From Terriglobales bacterium (GTDB taxonomy: Bacteria; Acidobacteriota; Terriglobia; Terriglobales; Acidobacteriaceae): DNA of 64,000 bases. The DNA lies in the NCBI GenBank assembly GCA_035561515.1, contig DATMXP010000047.1:1-64000 (forward strand), in the 5' to 3' direction. Below are positions 1 to 7,520 of the stretch, one piece after another (within the stretch, counting starts at the first letter, position 1; each line of letters starts with the position of its first letter). Under the pieces are notes generated by a model that searched no databases, had not been told where the DNA came from, and saw only the letters and a list, made by a program, of their open reading frames with translations. The position numbers and the translations under genes are program-made.

Positions 1-8
1 TCTCCATA

Positions 9-125
9 TATGAAAACAAAGGACTTATAAGTCCTTTGAAATCATATACGTCGAGCCCGACGCTCGCGTAACTGCTTTGTTTTCTTATACGGAGGCAAAA
101 CAGGGGGGGAGGGGGGTATGGACCA
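9..125. repeat. Palindrome plus G-tract repeat element at window start
   Basis: Positions 17-38 form a perfect 22-bp palindrome centred on ACTTATAAGT. The 25 bases at 9-33 recur at 25829-25853 with one mismatch. A run of Gs with one A lies at 103-116, and its complement (a C-tract) also accompanies the second copy at 25781-25796. A second AAAACAAAGCA motif lies on the minus strand around 73-86 and again near 25804-25813. These shared parts in a similar arrangement point to a dispersed intergenic repeat family. I see no gene in 1-245. Confidence 0.6.
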
Positions 126-245
126 GGGTATCCCTGGCCGATTAACTATCCTTGTCCACTGTCACTCCTACTCCACAGTCTGTGCACTTTCTGCCACACG
201 CCGACGTCGCATCTCATAGAGTATGCTGCACATAGCAGCTTCTCT

Positions 246-1151
246 GTGACGTTTGAGCAGACAATCCGCCAGCCCGTTTCCGTTTCGGGCGTCGGCCTCC
301 ACTCCGGAGTTCCCGTCACACTGCGGATTCTGCCTGCTCCCGCCGGCACCGGCATCGTCTTCCGCCGCACCGACCTCGACGGCTTCGAAATCGAAGCCAA
401 CTGCCGCAACGTCGCCCGCGTCAGCTACGCCACCTCGTTGATGAAGAAAGGCGTGCTCATCTCCACCACCGAGCACCTGCTCGCCGCCTGCGTCGGCGTC
501 GGACTCGACAACGCCATCATCGAACTCGACAACCTCGAACTGCCCCTGCTCGACGGCAGCGCGCAACCCTTCGTCGACCTCATCATGAGCGTGGGCCTCC
601 GCCGCCAGCGACGCCCCCGCACTTACTACCGCATCCTCCGCGACATCGAACTCCACGAAGGCGATAAGTTCATCGGCGTCTATCCCGGCACCGGATACTC
701 GGTCTCCTACGAGATCGACTTCCCCCACCCGCTCATCGGCAAAGAAAATTTTGAAGTCGAATTGAGCGACGGCCAGTTCCAGCGCGAGATCGCCGCCGCG
801 CGCACCTTCGGCTTCAAGCACCAGGAACAGCAACTGAAAAACATGGGTCTGATTCGCGGTGCGGATATGACCAACTGCATCGTCCTCACTCACGACTCGG
901 TTCTTAACGGCCCGCTTCGCTACCCGGATGAATTCGTCCGCCACAAGGTTCTCGATCTCATTGGCGACCTCGCGCTTCTCGGACGCCGAATTGTGGGACG
1001 AGTTGTTGCCAATCGCGCTGGACACGCAATGCACACAGCGCTCGTCTCGCGCCTGCTTAAAGACCCGTCATTCTGGGAAGAAACTACGGAAGAACACGTA
1101 ATTCCGCCGTCTCCGATCGAACCTCGACTCGGTTCGTCAACGGTTCCGTAG
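246..1151 (+). CDS. lpxC: UDP-3-O-acyl-N-acetylglucosamine deacetylase LpxC
   Basis: This is the zinc enzyme of the committed step of lipid A synthesis, which removes the acetyl group from UDP-3-O-acyl-GlcNAc in the cytoplasm. The 301-residue length is normal for the family. The zinc ligands are visible: His77 in TTEHLLA, and His233 and Asp237 in RHKVLDLIGD. The catalytic His260 lies in RAGHAMH. The start is GTG at 246, which gives the usual LpxC beginning (TIRQPVSVSGVGLHSG). A longer antisense frame covers the gene but is only a GC-driven shadow. The gene stands alone here without lpxA or lpxD and shows that the host makes lipopolysaccharide. Confidence 0.97.
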   Translation: MTFEQTIRQPVSVSGVGLHSGVPVTLRILPAPAGTGIVFRRTDLDGFEIEANCRNVARVSYATSLMKKGVLISTTEHLLAACVGVGLDNAIIELDNLELPLLDGSAQPFVDLIMSVGLRRQRRPRTYYRILRDIELHEGDKFIGVYPGTGYSVSYEIDFPHPLIGKENFEVELSDGQFQREIAAARTFGFKHQEQQLKNMGLIRGADMTNCIVLTHDSVLNGPLRYPDEFVRHKVLDLIGDLALLGRRIVGRVVANRAGHAMHTALVSRLLKDPSFWEETTEEHVIPPSPIEPRLGSSTVP

Positions 1152-1280
1152 CCGCTCCAAACCTCTCTGGAGCATCCAAGAAGCTGTTGACCAATAAAGA
1201 ACCGCGGCAAATCTGCCGCTCGAATCTCGACATGAAGTTCTGGCAGTATTCATCAGGAAGTGTTCAAAATCGGAGGTGAT

Positions 1281-2576
1281 GTGAAACGGTCAGCCTTGCG
1301 CATATCTGTAATCGTCATCGCACTCGTGCTGATCGGCGCGAGCTTCTTCGTGCGAACGTCGGCCGACGCGCGCCTTAGGTCCGCCGAAAAGACAGCCGTT
1401 GCTGAATCTGCCGCAGCCGCTGCGATCACTCGCCAGCATCACGACGTCGTCTCCGAAATCAAGGTTCGTCCCGGCACGAACTTCACTGAACTTCTGCTGT
1501 CCGCAAATGTCGACTCCGAGTCCGCAAGGCGCATCACCGAAGTCGTTCGCCCGGTATTTAAGCCGCGCTCGCTCAAAGCCGGTCAAAAGCTGGTATTTAC
1601 GCACCGCTTCGATGGAGTCCTGAAGTCGATTCAGTATCGAACTGGTTGGGATTCTGAACTCCAGATCGCCAATCTCGGCCCGGACTTTACGGCAACCGAA
1701 AAGAAGCTGGAAGCGAAGACCGAAACTGTCGTCGTAAAGGGAACCCTCGAGAGTTCTCTATTCGAGTCGGTTCTTGACCTTGGCGAAACGCCGGAACTCG
1801 CCGTTCGACTGGCCGAGATCTTCGCCTTCGACCTGGATTTCTATAGCGATCCGCAGCCTGGAGATACATTCAAGCTGGTGTTTGAGAAGCGCACCGTTCC
1901 CGGCGATGACAGTCCTACTTACGGTCGCATCTTTGCCGCCGAGTACGTGAACGGAACGCATCCTTACACAGCCGTTCTATTCCGCGAGCCGAATGGTCAT
2001 CCTGCGTATTACACGGCCGAAGGGAAGTCGTTGCAGAAGGCGTTCCTGAAGTCGCCGCTGAAGTTCGCGGCCCGTGTGAGTTCGCACTTTAGTCGTCGGC
2101 GGTTTCACCCCGTTGCGCACGTGTATCGTCCGCATTACGGTACTGACTACGCGGTTGGTGTCGGAACTCCAGTGCAAGCCATTGCCAACGGCCGTATTGC
2201 GTTCTCGGGATACAAAGGCGCGAATGGCAATCTGATCGTAATCAAGCACAACAACGGCTACGAGTCGTATTACCTGCATTTGTCGAGACGCTTCGTTCGC
2301 AACGGACAGAATGTGCAACAAGGACAGCGGATCGGGCTCACCGGAATGACAGGCCTGGCGAGTGGACCGCATCTGGACTTCCGCCTCAAAAGAGGATCGG
2401 CATTTGTTGACTTCGAACGTCTGAAACTGCCGCCTGCGAATCCGGTCGACAAGCACGACCTGCCCGCGTTCTACGCCGAGCGCGACAAATGGATGCCGAT
2501 GTTGCAAGCGCCGGGCGTGCTCGAAACGCATCAGGCGAAGAACGTTGAGCCTGCAAAGCCAGCTTCCGCCGACTAA
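1281..2576 (+). CDS. M23-family peptidoglycan endopeptidase, membrane-anchored
   Basis: This is a likely cell-wall metallo-endopeptidase acting in the periplasm. An N-terminal hydrophobic segment (SVIVIALVLIGASFFV) anchors or exports it. A LysM/OapA-like region follows (VRPGTNFTELL...LKAGQKLVF), and the lysostaphin-type M23 domain lies at about residues 275-385. Zinc-site motifs are RPHYGTDYA, YYLHLS and GPHLDFRL. The last is HLDF instead of the usual HLHF, so one of the two C-terminal histidines is Asp; activity may differ from typical members. I chose GTG at 1281 because GGAGG sits at 1272-1276 just before it. An in-frame GTG at 1260 is possible but has no such site. The protein is 431 residues long. 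Confidence 0.85.
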   Translation: MKRSALRISVIVIALVLIGASFFVRTSADARLRSAEKTAVAESAAAAAITRQHHDVVSEIKVRPGTNFTELLLSANVDSESARRITEVVRPVFKPRSLKAGQKLVFTHRFDGVLKSIQYRTGWDSELQIANLGPDFTATEKKLEAKTETVVVKGTLESSLFESVLDLGETPELAVRLAEIFAFDLDFYSDPQPGDTFKLVFEKRTVPGDDSPTYGRIFAAEYVNGTHPYTAVLFREPNGHPAYYTAEGKSLQKAFLKSPLKFAARVSSHFSRRRFHPVAHVYRPHYGTDYAVGVGTPVQAIANGRIAFSGYKGANGNLIVIKHNNGYESYYLHLSRRFVRNGQNVQQGQRIGLTGMTGLASGPHLDFRLKRGSAFVDFERLKLPPANPVDKHDLPAFYAERDKWMPMLQAPGVLETHQAKNVEPAKPASAD

Positions 2577-2617
2577 CGTTTTCCGCAACTCTGGAGCGAA
2601 CGGCTCATCCAAGGAGC

Positions 2618-3007
2618 ATGTCTCGTCAGAACTTCTCTTCCGGTGCTCCCTGGGAGCCGCGCGTCGGCTATTCTCGAGCGGTCAAACTCGGTAATACCAT
2701 CTTCGTCGCCGGAACCACGGCCACAAACTCCGAGGGTAAGATCGTCGGCGCCGGCGATGCCTACGTGCAAGCGATCCAGGTGCTCCGCAACATCGAATCA
2801 GCGCTTCAGAAAGCGGGCGCAAGCATGAAAGATGTGGTCCGTACGCGCATGTTCGTGGTCGATATCGAGAAGCATTGGGAGAAGGTTGGGGAAGCACACG
2901 GAGAATTCTTCCGCGACATCCGGCCTGTGGCGACGATGGTTGGAGTGACCGCTCTGGTGAATCCCGACATGCTCGTCGAGATCGAGGTGGATGCGATCCT
3001 GGAATAG
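2618..3007 (+). CDS. Rid-family (YjgF/YER057c/UK114) protein lacking the catalytic Arg
   Basis: This 129-residue protein has the chorismate-mutase-like fold of the Rid family, seen from GNTIFVAGTTATN, the central helix and the C-terminal MLVEIEVDAILE. RidA enzymes hydrolyse reactive enamine/imine intermediates using an arginine (Arg105 in E. coli RidA) in the motif RPxRSxVEV. Here the matching segment reads RPVATMVGV, so that Arg is Ala. It probably belongs to one of the Rid subgroups without this residue and may not be an imine deaminase. Its role is unknown. A second Rid gene with the intact Arg lies at 8544-8921. Confidence 0.85.
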   Translation: MSRQNFSSGAPWEPRVGYSRAVKLGNTIFVAGTTATNSEGKIVGAGDAYVQAIQVLRNIESALQKAGASMKDVVRTRMFVVDIEKHWEKVGEAHGEFFRDIRPVATMVGVTALVNPDMLVEIEVDAILE

Positions 3008-3009
3008 AA

Positions 3010-3035
3010 AAGGCACCGGCCGCAGCCGATGCCTT
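3010..3035 (-). terminator. Rho-independent terminator of the CsgG-like gene
   Basis: The arms AAGGCA and TGCCTT flank an inner CGGC/GCCG stem with a four-base loop. On the minus strand the hairpin is followed by TTTTCTATT. It lies between the stop of the Rid gene and the end of the minus-strand gene at 3054. Confidence 0.65.
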
Positions 3036-3053
3036 CAAAGGATCGTCGTTCTG

Positions 3054-4064
3054 TTACTGTGCGGTGGTTTTTACGACATCGCCGACTTTGAAGCCGCTGC
3101 CGGAAACGATCTTGGCAATTGCGGACACGTCGTCAACATCGGTGACCTGCAGCACGCCTACCTGCGAACTCAAGCGACGCAGCACCTTTCCGGTTGCGGG
3201 ATCCTTGATTTCTTTGGTGGTGCGTTCCACGGTGAGTTGCATTCCGTTCTGAACGCCGTTTTTTCCGCCGACATTCAGGATGATGTCGCCGCCCTCGACG
3301 GCGGCGATCAGGCCTTCAACGGAAATCACGCGTGCCTGGAGCCTGCTGTTGTTGGCAACGAGCCCGGTGCTGAGTTGTTCCGTGGCCTTGGTGACGGCTT
3401 CACCGATGATGGTCTCCTGGAAGTTGCTGCTGCCGAAGTCCACGCCGCCCGCGCCGAATCCACTCCAGCCACCGCCTCCGCCCAGCAGTGAAGTGCTCTG
3501 CCGCTGCGATTCCGCTTTGCCGTCCGCGACGCCGAGAATTTCGGCAGTGTCAATGTCGACGATGCGAGCATCGATGGCCACAACGGCCTTCGTCTTCTTT
3601 TGACCGAACCCGCCGAAGCCCAGTTTGCCCAGTCCTGCGCCGGCGCCGCCGACATTGGTGTTCTTCGTTTCGCCGCCGAACTGCGTGATGCTGCCGACGA
3701 TGATCGCGTCCACCCCGAGCAGTTTGCCGAGTTTGGCGGCGCTGGTGGGATTGGCCCGGTCGCTATTGGAGAAGTTCTGTTCGGCCAGAACCTTATCGAG
3801 TGCCTTGCGCTCAATGACCGAATACGTCCCGTCTTTGACGAGGTACTTCACCAGCAGGTCGGTGATTCCTTTGCCCACGTCTATGTCAGATCCGAAGAGG
3901 GCAGCAACGCCGCTGTGCACCGTCCCGTAGTCAAAATCAAGAATTGCAACACGCTTCTTGCGTCCCTGGGGCGCCGTGGGAGATGCACCCGGAGTTGGTG
4001 CAGTTTGGGAGCTTACAGGAAGGCAAACCGCAAAGAGCAGAGCAAACAGCAGTAGTCGCTTCAT
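3054..4064 (-). CDS. CsgG-family secreted/outer membrane assembly protein
   Basis: The 336-residue protein begins with a signal peptide (MKRLLLFALLFAVCLPVSSQ). The segment RKKRVAILDFDYG and the later VIERKALDKVLAEQ and GKLLGVDAIIVGSITQFG are hallmarks of the CsgG/HfaB family, which forms outer-membrane pores for curli or holdfast components. No convincing lipobox is present, whereas E. coli CsgG is a lipoprotein. A Gly-rich stretch (around GGAGAGLGKLGFGGFG and LLGGGGGWSGFGAGG) interrupts the domain. The C-terminus (about 255-336) looks like a separate small beta domain. No csgA, csgE or csgF genes are adjacent, so the substrate is unknown. It is transcribed alone with its own terminator. Confidence 0.8.
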   Translation of the reverse strand: MKRLLLFALLFAVCLPVSSQTAPTPGASPTAPQGRKKRVAILDFDYGTVHSGVAALFGSDIDVGKGITDLLVKYLVKDGTYSVIERKALDKVLAEQNFSNSDRANPTSAAKLGKLLGVDAIIVGSITQFGGETKNTNVGGAGAGLGKLGFGGFGQKKTKAVVAIDARIVDIDTAEILGVADGKAESQRQSTSLLGGGGGWSGFGAGGVDFGSSNFQETIIGEAVTKATEQLSTGLVANNSRLQARVISVEGLIAAVEGGDIILNVGGKNGVQNGMQLTVERTTKEIKDPATGKVLRRLSSQVGVLQVTDVDDVSAIAKIVSGSGFKVGDVVKTTAQ

Positions 4065-4231
4065 AACAAGAGTTTCCTGAATGTGAATTTTGGGGGACGG
4101 GCTTTGAGAACTGCCGAATCTTAGGATGGGATATTCAAGTTGTCAATTAATGAACAGGTTAACCGTGGTGGAAGTCTCTCCGTTTTTGATGGGGCTGAAA
4201 GGGCCGCGCCAATGAACGCCAGTGAAGATCG

Positions 4232-4879
4232 ATGTCCCAACAGCGGAAATATCTGGCCGCATCGGATGAAGCTAGCGATCTGAAACAGGAAAGGGCCCGT
4301 CCATTGTCAGACCAGGAGATCATTCGCAAAGCGCAAACTGGAGACGTCGAATCATTAGCCACAATTTTCGATACGCATCGCAGACGCGTTTTCAATCTCT
4401 GTTTCCGTATGTTGCGTGACCGCTCAGATGCGGAAGACCTTACGCAGGACGTATTTGTACAGGTGTTCCGAAAGATCCACACCTTTCGGGGGCAGTCGGC
4501 ATTCAGTACGTGGCTGCATCGGCTGGCAGTCAACATGGTGCTGATGGAGATTCGCTCCCGGAAGACGCAGCGATATTCATTGATTCCGCTCGAATCGAAA
4601 AGCGACGAGGACGATTCGTTCCACGAGCAATTTGGCAGAGAAGATGCAGACCTGCGGGCGAGCCTGGACCGCATCACGATCGAAGATGCGTTGTCGGAGC
4701 TCCCGCCCGGATATCGGCTGGTGTTTCTCCTGCATGACGTGCATGGTTACGAGCACCAGGAAATCGCCGAGATACTTTCGTGCTCGATCGGGAACTGTAA
4801 GTCACAACTGCACAAAGCTCGGTTGAAATTGAGAAGAATGATCAGGAACGCGAATCGCGAGCTAGCTGAAGCGGCCTGA
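4232..4879 (+). CDS. RNA polymerase sigma factor, ECF (RpoE-like)
   Basis: This 215-residue sigma-70 family factor directs RNA polymerase to an alternative set of promoters. Region 2 is clear at about 40-105 (FDTHRRRVFNLCFRML, DAEDLTQDVFVQVFRKI, FSTWLHRLAVN). Region 4 is at about 150-205 (LPPGYRLVFLLHDVHGYEHQ, EIAEILSCSIGNCKSQLHKA). There is no region 1.1 or 3, as expected of the ECF group. No anti-sigma gene follows. Instead the end of the gene overlaps by 38 bases, tail to tail, with the receiver-like gene on the other strand. The target regulon cannot be told from this window. Confidence 0.93.
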   Translation: MSQQRKYLAASDEASDLKQERARPLSDQEIIRKAQTGDVESLATIFDTHRRRVFNLCFRMLRDRSDAEDLTQDVFVQVFRKIHTFRGQSAFSTWLHRLAVNMVLMEIRSRKTQRYSLIPLESKSDEDDSFHEQFGREDADLRASLDRITIEDALSELPPGYRLVFLLHDVHGYEHQEIAEILSCSIGNCKSQLHKARLKLRRMIRNANRELAEAA

Positions 4880-5255
4880 CTGGCAAAGACTTCGGGGTGG
4901 GAAGCAACAGACTCAGGTAATAGAGCAGGGTCTCGGGTCCCTGCAGCATGTCGATGGTGGCAGTTGCGGAAGGCTGAGGGCCGCTGCCCAGATACCCGAA
5001 GTGTAGCCGTATGACGGGTATTCCGCCGGCGCGTGCGCTCAACGTTTTCAGGATCCCGAGGGATTCTTCTTGCGTCACCGTGGCGCAGAGAATGAGTGCG
5101 TCTATGTCGCCGTGGGCTATTGCACTGGCAGCGTGTCCGGGGCTCGAAGAGTGGGCGTCGTATCCGGCGTGCCGCAGAAGCGCGCAGTAGGCCTTATTCA
5201 ATTCGGTGTCACAACCCACATAGAGGATGGACGAATTGGACGGCAACTGCCGCAT
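4842..5255 (-). CDS. Degenerate receiver-domain protein (pseudo-receiver)
   Basis: This 137-residue protein has the length and pattern of a stand-alone response-regulator receiver: ILYVGCDTELNKAYCALLRHAGYD, then IDALILCATV, then GGIPVIRLHFG. The usual acidic pair is reduced (VGCD). The phospho-acceptor position in IDALILC is Cys57 instead of Asp, and the conserved Lys-Pro is absent. It is unlikely to be phosphorylated in the normal way and may act as a constitutive or ligand-gated partner. It overlaps the sigma factor gene at the 3' ends. Identification as a receiver relative is inferred from the pattern. Confidence 0.6.
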   Translation of the reverse strand: MRQLPSNSSILYVGCDTELNKAYCALLRHAGYDAHSSSPGHAASAIAHGDIDALILCATVTQEESLGILKTLSARAGGIPVIRLHFGYLGSGPQPSATATIDMLQGPETLLYYLSLLLPTPKSLPVRPLQLARDSRS

Positions 5256-5438
5256 ATTTCAGGTACTTGGATCAGATGCAACATTTCCGGTGAGATAAAT
5301 CTGCCAAGTTACGCCAGCAGTTGAGAGGGGCATCGGTTGGCGAGTGGAGAGTGTCTAACGCGGCAGAGCGAAAGGAAGCAGCCATACCAAACGGCACCAA
5401 CCTTCCTTCTTTTTACTGACCAAAAACACTCCCTGCCA

Positions 5439-5468
5439 CGTCCCCGTTCTCGCGAGAGAGCGGGGACG
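5439..5468. repeat. Strong 13-bp hairpin with GCGA tetraloop before rsmG
   Basis: CGTCCCCG at 5439-5446 pairs with CGGGGACG at 5461-5468. The stem continues through one T-G wobble and TCTC/GAGA to a GCGA loop, a GNRA-type tetraloop. There is no T-run, so it is not a standard terminator. It lies 38 bases upstream of the rsmG start and may be a leader structure or a REP-like repeat. Confidence 0.6.
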
Positions 5469-5506
5469 CCCGTCGTTTCCTGTTCGCAGATGTTATCTTC
5501 GTTCCC

Positions 5507-6145
5507 ATGTTGCCTTCGCAACTTTCCGCGTTGCTGGAGCTTTACGCACCGTCGCTGGCGGGCGAGCATTTGGAAAAGCTCCAGACATATCTTGATCTTC
5601 TATTGCGCTGGAACGCCAAGATGAATTTGACGGCGATCCGCGAACCCGAACAGATCGTGATGAGACATTTTGGGGAATCGCTGTTTCTTGCGCGGCTACT
5701 GCCGCAATCCGCGAGGACAGTGGTAGACGTCGGCTCTGGTGCGGGTTTTCCGGGAATTCCTATCGCAATCGCTCGCCCAGAATTAACTATAACGTTAATC
5801 GAAGCACAACAGAAGAAGGCAATCTTCCTGCGCGAGGCGGTACGAGCTGTTCGAGCACAGGTGGAGGTCGAGAACAAGCGGATCGAGGAGTTTGCAGCGG
5901 CCAAGTCTGGTTTTGCGGATGTGGTTACGATGCGAGCAGTGGAGGCATTTGCCTCGGTGGTGCCGACGGCCGCACGCCTGGTTAGGGGTAGCGCGATGGG
6001 CAAAGAGCCGGGAAGATTGGCGCTGCTGGTTGGGATTGGTCAGGAGGCTGAGCTCCGGGATGTGCTTCCGAACTGGTCATTCGCAGCTCCGATCAAGGTT
6101 CCAAATGCCGAAAACCGCGTCATCTTGTTCGCTGAACCAAGATAG
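5507..6145 (+). CDS. rsmG: 16S rRNA (guanine527-N7)-methyltransferase RsmG
   Basis: RsmG (GidB) methylates N7 of G527 in 16S rRNA using S-adenosylmethionine. The 212-residue length fits. The SAM-binding motif is TVVDVGSGAGFPGIPIAIA at about 71-89, preceded by the family segment LLLRWNAKMNLTAI and RHFGESL, and followed by LIEAQQKKAIFLREA. The gene precedes the parS sites and parA-parB, an order found near many bacterial replication origins (gidB-parA-parB). Confidence 0.96.
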   Translation: MLPSQLSALLELYAPSLAGEHLEKLQTYLDLLLRWNAKMNLTAIREPEQIVMRHFGESLFLARLLPQSARTVVDVGSGAGFPGIPIAIARPELTITLIEAQQKKAIFLREAVRAVRAQVEVENKRIEEFAAAKSGFADVVTMRAVEAFASVVPTAARLVRGSAMGKEPGRLALLVGIGQEAELRDVLPNWSFAAPIKVPNAENRVILFAEPR

Positions 6146-6541
6146 TTAACATCGCAACTGGAGTACGGAAGCGACCAACTTTTCTGTCGCGCGGCCCAAA
6201 TCCATTGCCGAAACGGGCTCCACACCGCCTGTGTGGGAAGAGCGTCCCGTTTTTGGCAACGCCGCCAAGTCAGCGAGTGTGATTACCTCTGTGAAGCAGA
6301 ATTCGTTTTCCACACAATTTCCAACGTGAGTACCACGATGGTCACAGTGGTCTGATTATGCAACGGCCCGCCGTTGGCGGAGTACCAAAGTGGGAATACT
6401 TAGCCAAAGCTCAGGGGCAAGGTGGGCTCTGACCGGCGGTTATGAGGGAATTCCAGGCATGACCTTGTAGGTACTTTCCACAGATTCTGCACAGGCGGGA
6501 ATCTGATCAGTAAACCCCGTGAACCCAGTTGGTTAACAGCG
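6146..6541. other. Intergenic region between rsmG and parS; possible origin
   Basis: About 400 non-coding bases precede the parS pair. One sequence matches the DnaA-box consensus TTWTNCACA exactly (TTTTCCACA at 6306-6314), and two have one mismatch (CTTTCCACA at 6474-6482, TTCTGCACA at 6485-6493). No clear AT-rich unwinding element is visible. The neighbourhood (rsmG, parS, parA, parB) fits an origin-proximal site, but the box count is too low for a firm oriC call. Confidence 0.3.
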
Positions 6542-6542
6542 A

Positions 6543-6558
6543 TGTTCCACGTGGAACA
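6543..6558. promoter_or_regulatory. parS centromere site 1
   Basis: TGTTCCACGTGGAACA is a perfect 16-bp palindrome and matches the conserved chromosomal parS sequence bound by ParB/Spo0J. It lies upstream of parA, 38 bases before a second identical site. Confidence 0.95.
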
Positions 6559-6580
6559 TTTCCGATTTCAGTCCGGTTTT

Positions 6581-6596
6581 TGTTCCACGTGGAACA
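6581..6596. promoter_or_regulatory. parS centromere site 2
   Basis: This is a second identical TGTTCCACGTGGAACA palindrome. Centre-to-centre spacing to site 1 is 38 bases. Paired sites would nucleate ParB loading next to its own operon and could also dampen parAB transcription. Confidence 0.95.
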
Positions 6597-6674
6597 ATTT
6601 GCACCGAAAAGCGTCCTTGCGCCCTCTGGATGTGTCCAGTACCCTGAGTCTGCTTCCAGATTCTCCAAGAGCCC

Positions 6675-7490
6675 ATGGGACGCATAATCGCAGTTGCAAA
6701 TCAGAAAGGCGGCGTCGGAAAGACTACGACAGCCATCAATTTGGCGGCCTCATTCGCAGCCGCCGAGGTTCCCACGTTATTAGTCGATTGTGATCCGCAG
6801 TCGAACAGTTCGAGTGGCTTAGGCTTTCAGAAAGACCCCAACCGCCTAAGCACTTACCATCTCTTATCCGGAGATACTCCATCCCTACAGATCGTCCAAC
6901 AGTCGGTTCTAGAGGGTTTATGGGTGATTCCCGCCAGTAAGGACCTGATCGGCGCCAATGTCGAACTGGTCGGTGTGGACGGTCGTGAGTTTCGGATGCG
7001 CGATGGCTTGGCCAGCCTGAGAGAGCAGTTCAAGTTCATTGTCCTCGATTGCCCTCCGGCACTCGATTTACTTACTCTGAACGCGCTTGTCGCGGCCGAT
7101 TCCGTGCTCATTCCCATGCAGGCGGAATACTTCGCCCTGGAGGGCGTCAGCGAGTTGCTGGACACGATCGAGCGCATTAAGGAAAGCCTGAATTCCAACC
7201 TGGAGGTCGAGGGGGTGGTGCTTACTATGTACGACGATCGCACCAACCTCGCTCAACAGGTCGCCCAGGAGCTGAAAAACTACTTCGGGGACCGGTTATT
7301 CAGCACTACGATTCCGAGAAATGTGCGGTTGGCGGAGGCCCCCAGCTATGGAAAGCCTGCGCTTTCATACGATCCGCGATCCCGTGGTGCCGAAGCGTAT
7401 ATCAAGCTGGCAAAAGAGATCATGGAGAAGATCGTCGGCGTGAATACCCCGGCAGACACGGTTACGGCCGAAGAACAGCCCACCACATAG
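6675..7490 (+). CDS. parA: Chromosome partitioning ATPase ParA (Soj)
   Basis: ParA is a deviant Walker-type ATPase that binds DNA non-specifically and moves ParB-parS complexes during segregation. The Walker A box QKGGVGKTTT is at residues 10-19, with LLVDCDPQSNSSSGLG (Walker A') and FIVLDCPPALDLLTLNAL (Walker B) following. At 271 residues with no N-terminal HTH it is the small chromosomal type. parB follows 30 bases after the stop, so the two form an operon. The two parS sites lie just upstream. Confidence 0.96.
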   Translation: MGRIIAVANQKGGVGKTTTAINLAASFAAAEVPTLLVDCDPQSNSSSGLGFQKDPNRLSTYHLLSGDTPSLQIVQQSVLEGLWVIPASKDLIGANVELVGVDGREFRMRDGLASLREQFKFIVLDCPPALDLLTLNALVAADSVLIPMQAEYFALEGVSELLDTIERIKESLNSNLEVEGVVLTMYDDRTNLAQQVAQELKNYFGDRLFSTTIPRNVRLAEAPSYGKPALSYDPRSRGAEAYIKLAKEIMEKIVGVNTPADTVTAEEQPTT

Positions 7491-7520
7491 CCCAAAGGAA
7501 ATGCCGTGATAGGACAGGAA

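Noticed and set aside
168..1034. Long open frame antisense to lpxC
   Set aside because: Its protein is low-complexity and Ala/Val/Asp-rich, as expected from the reverse of a GC-rich gene; lpxC on the other strand is certain.
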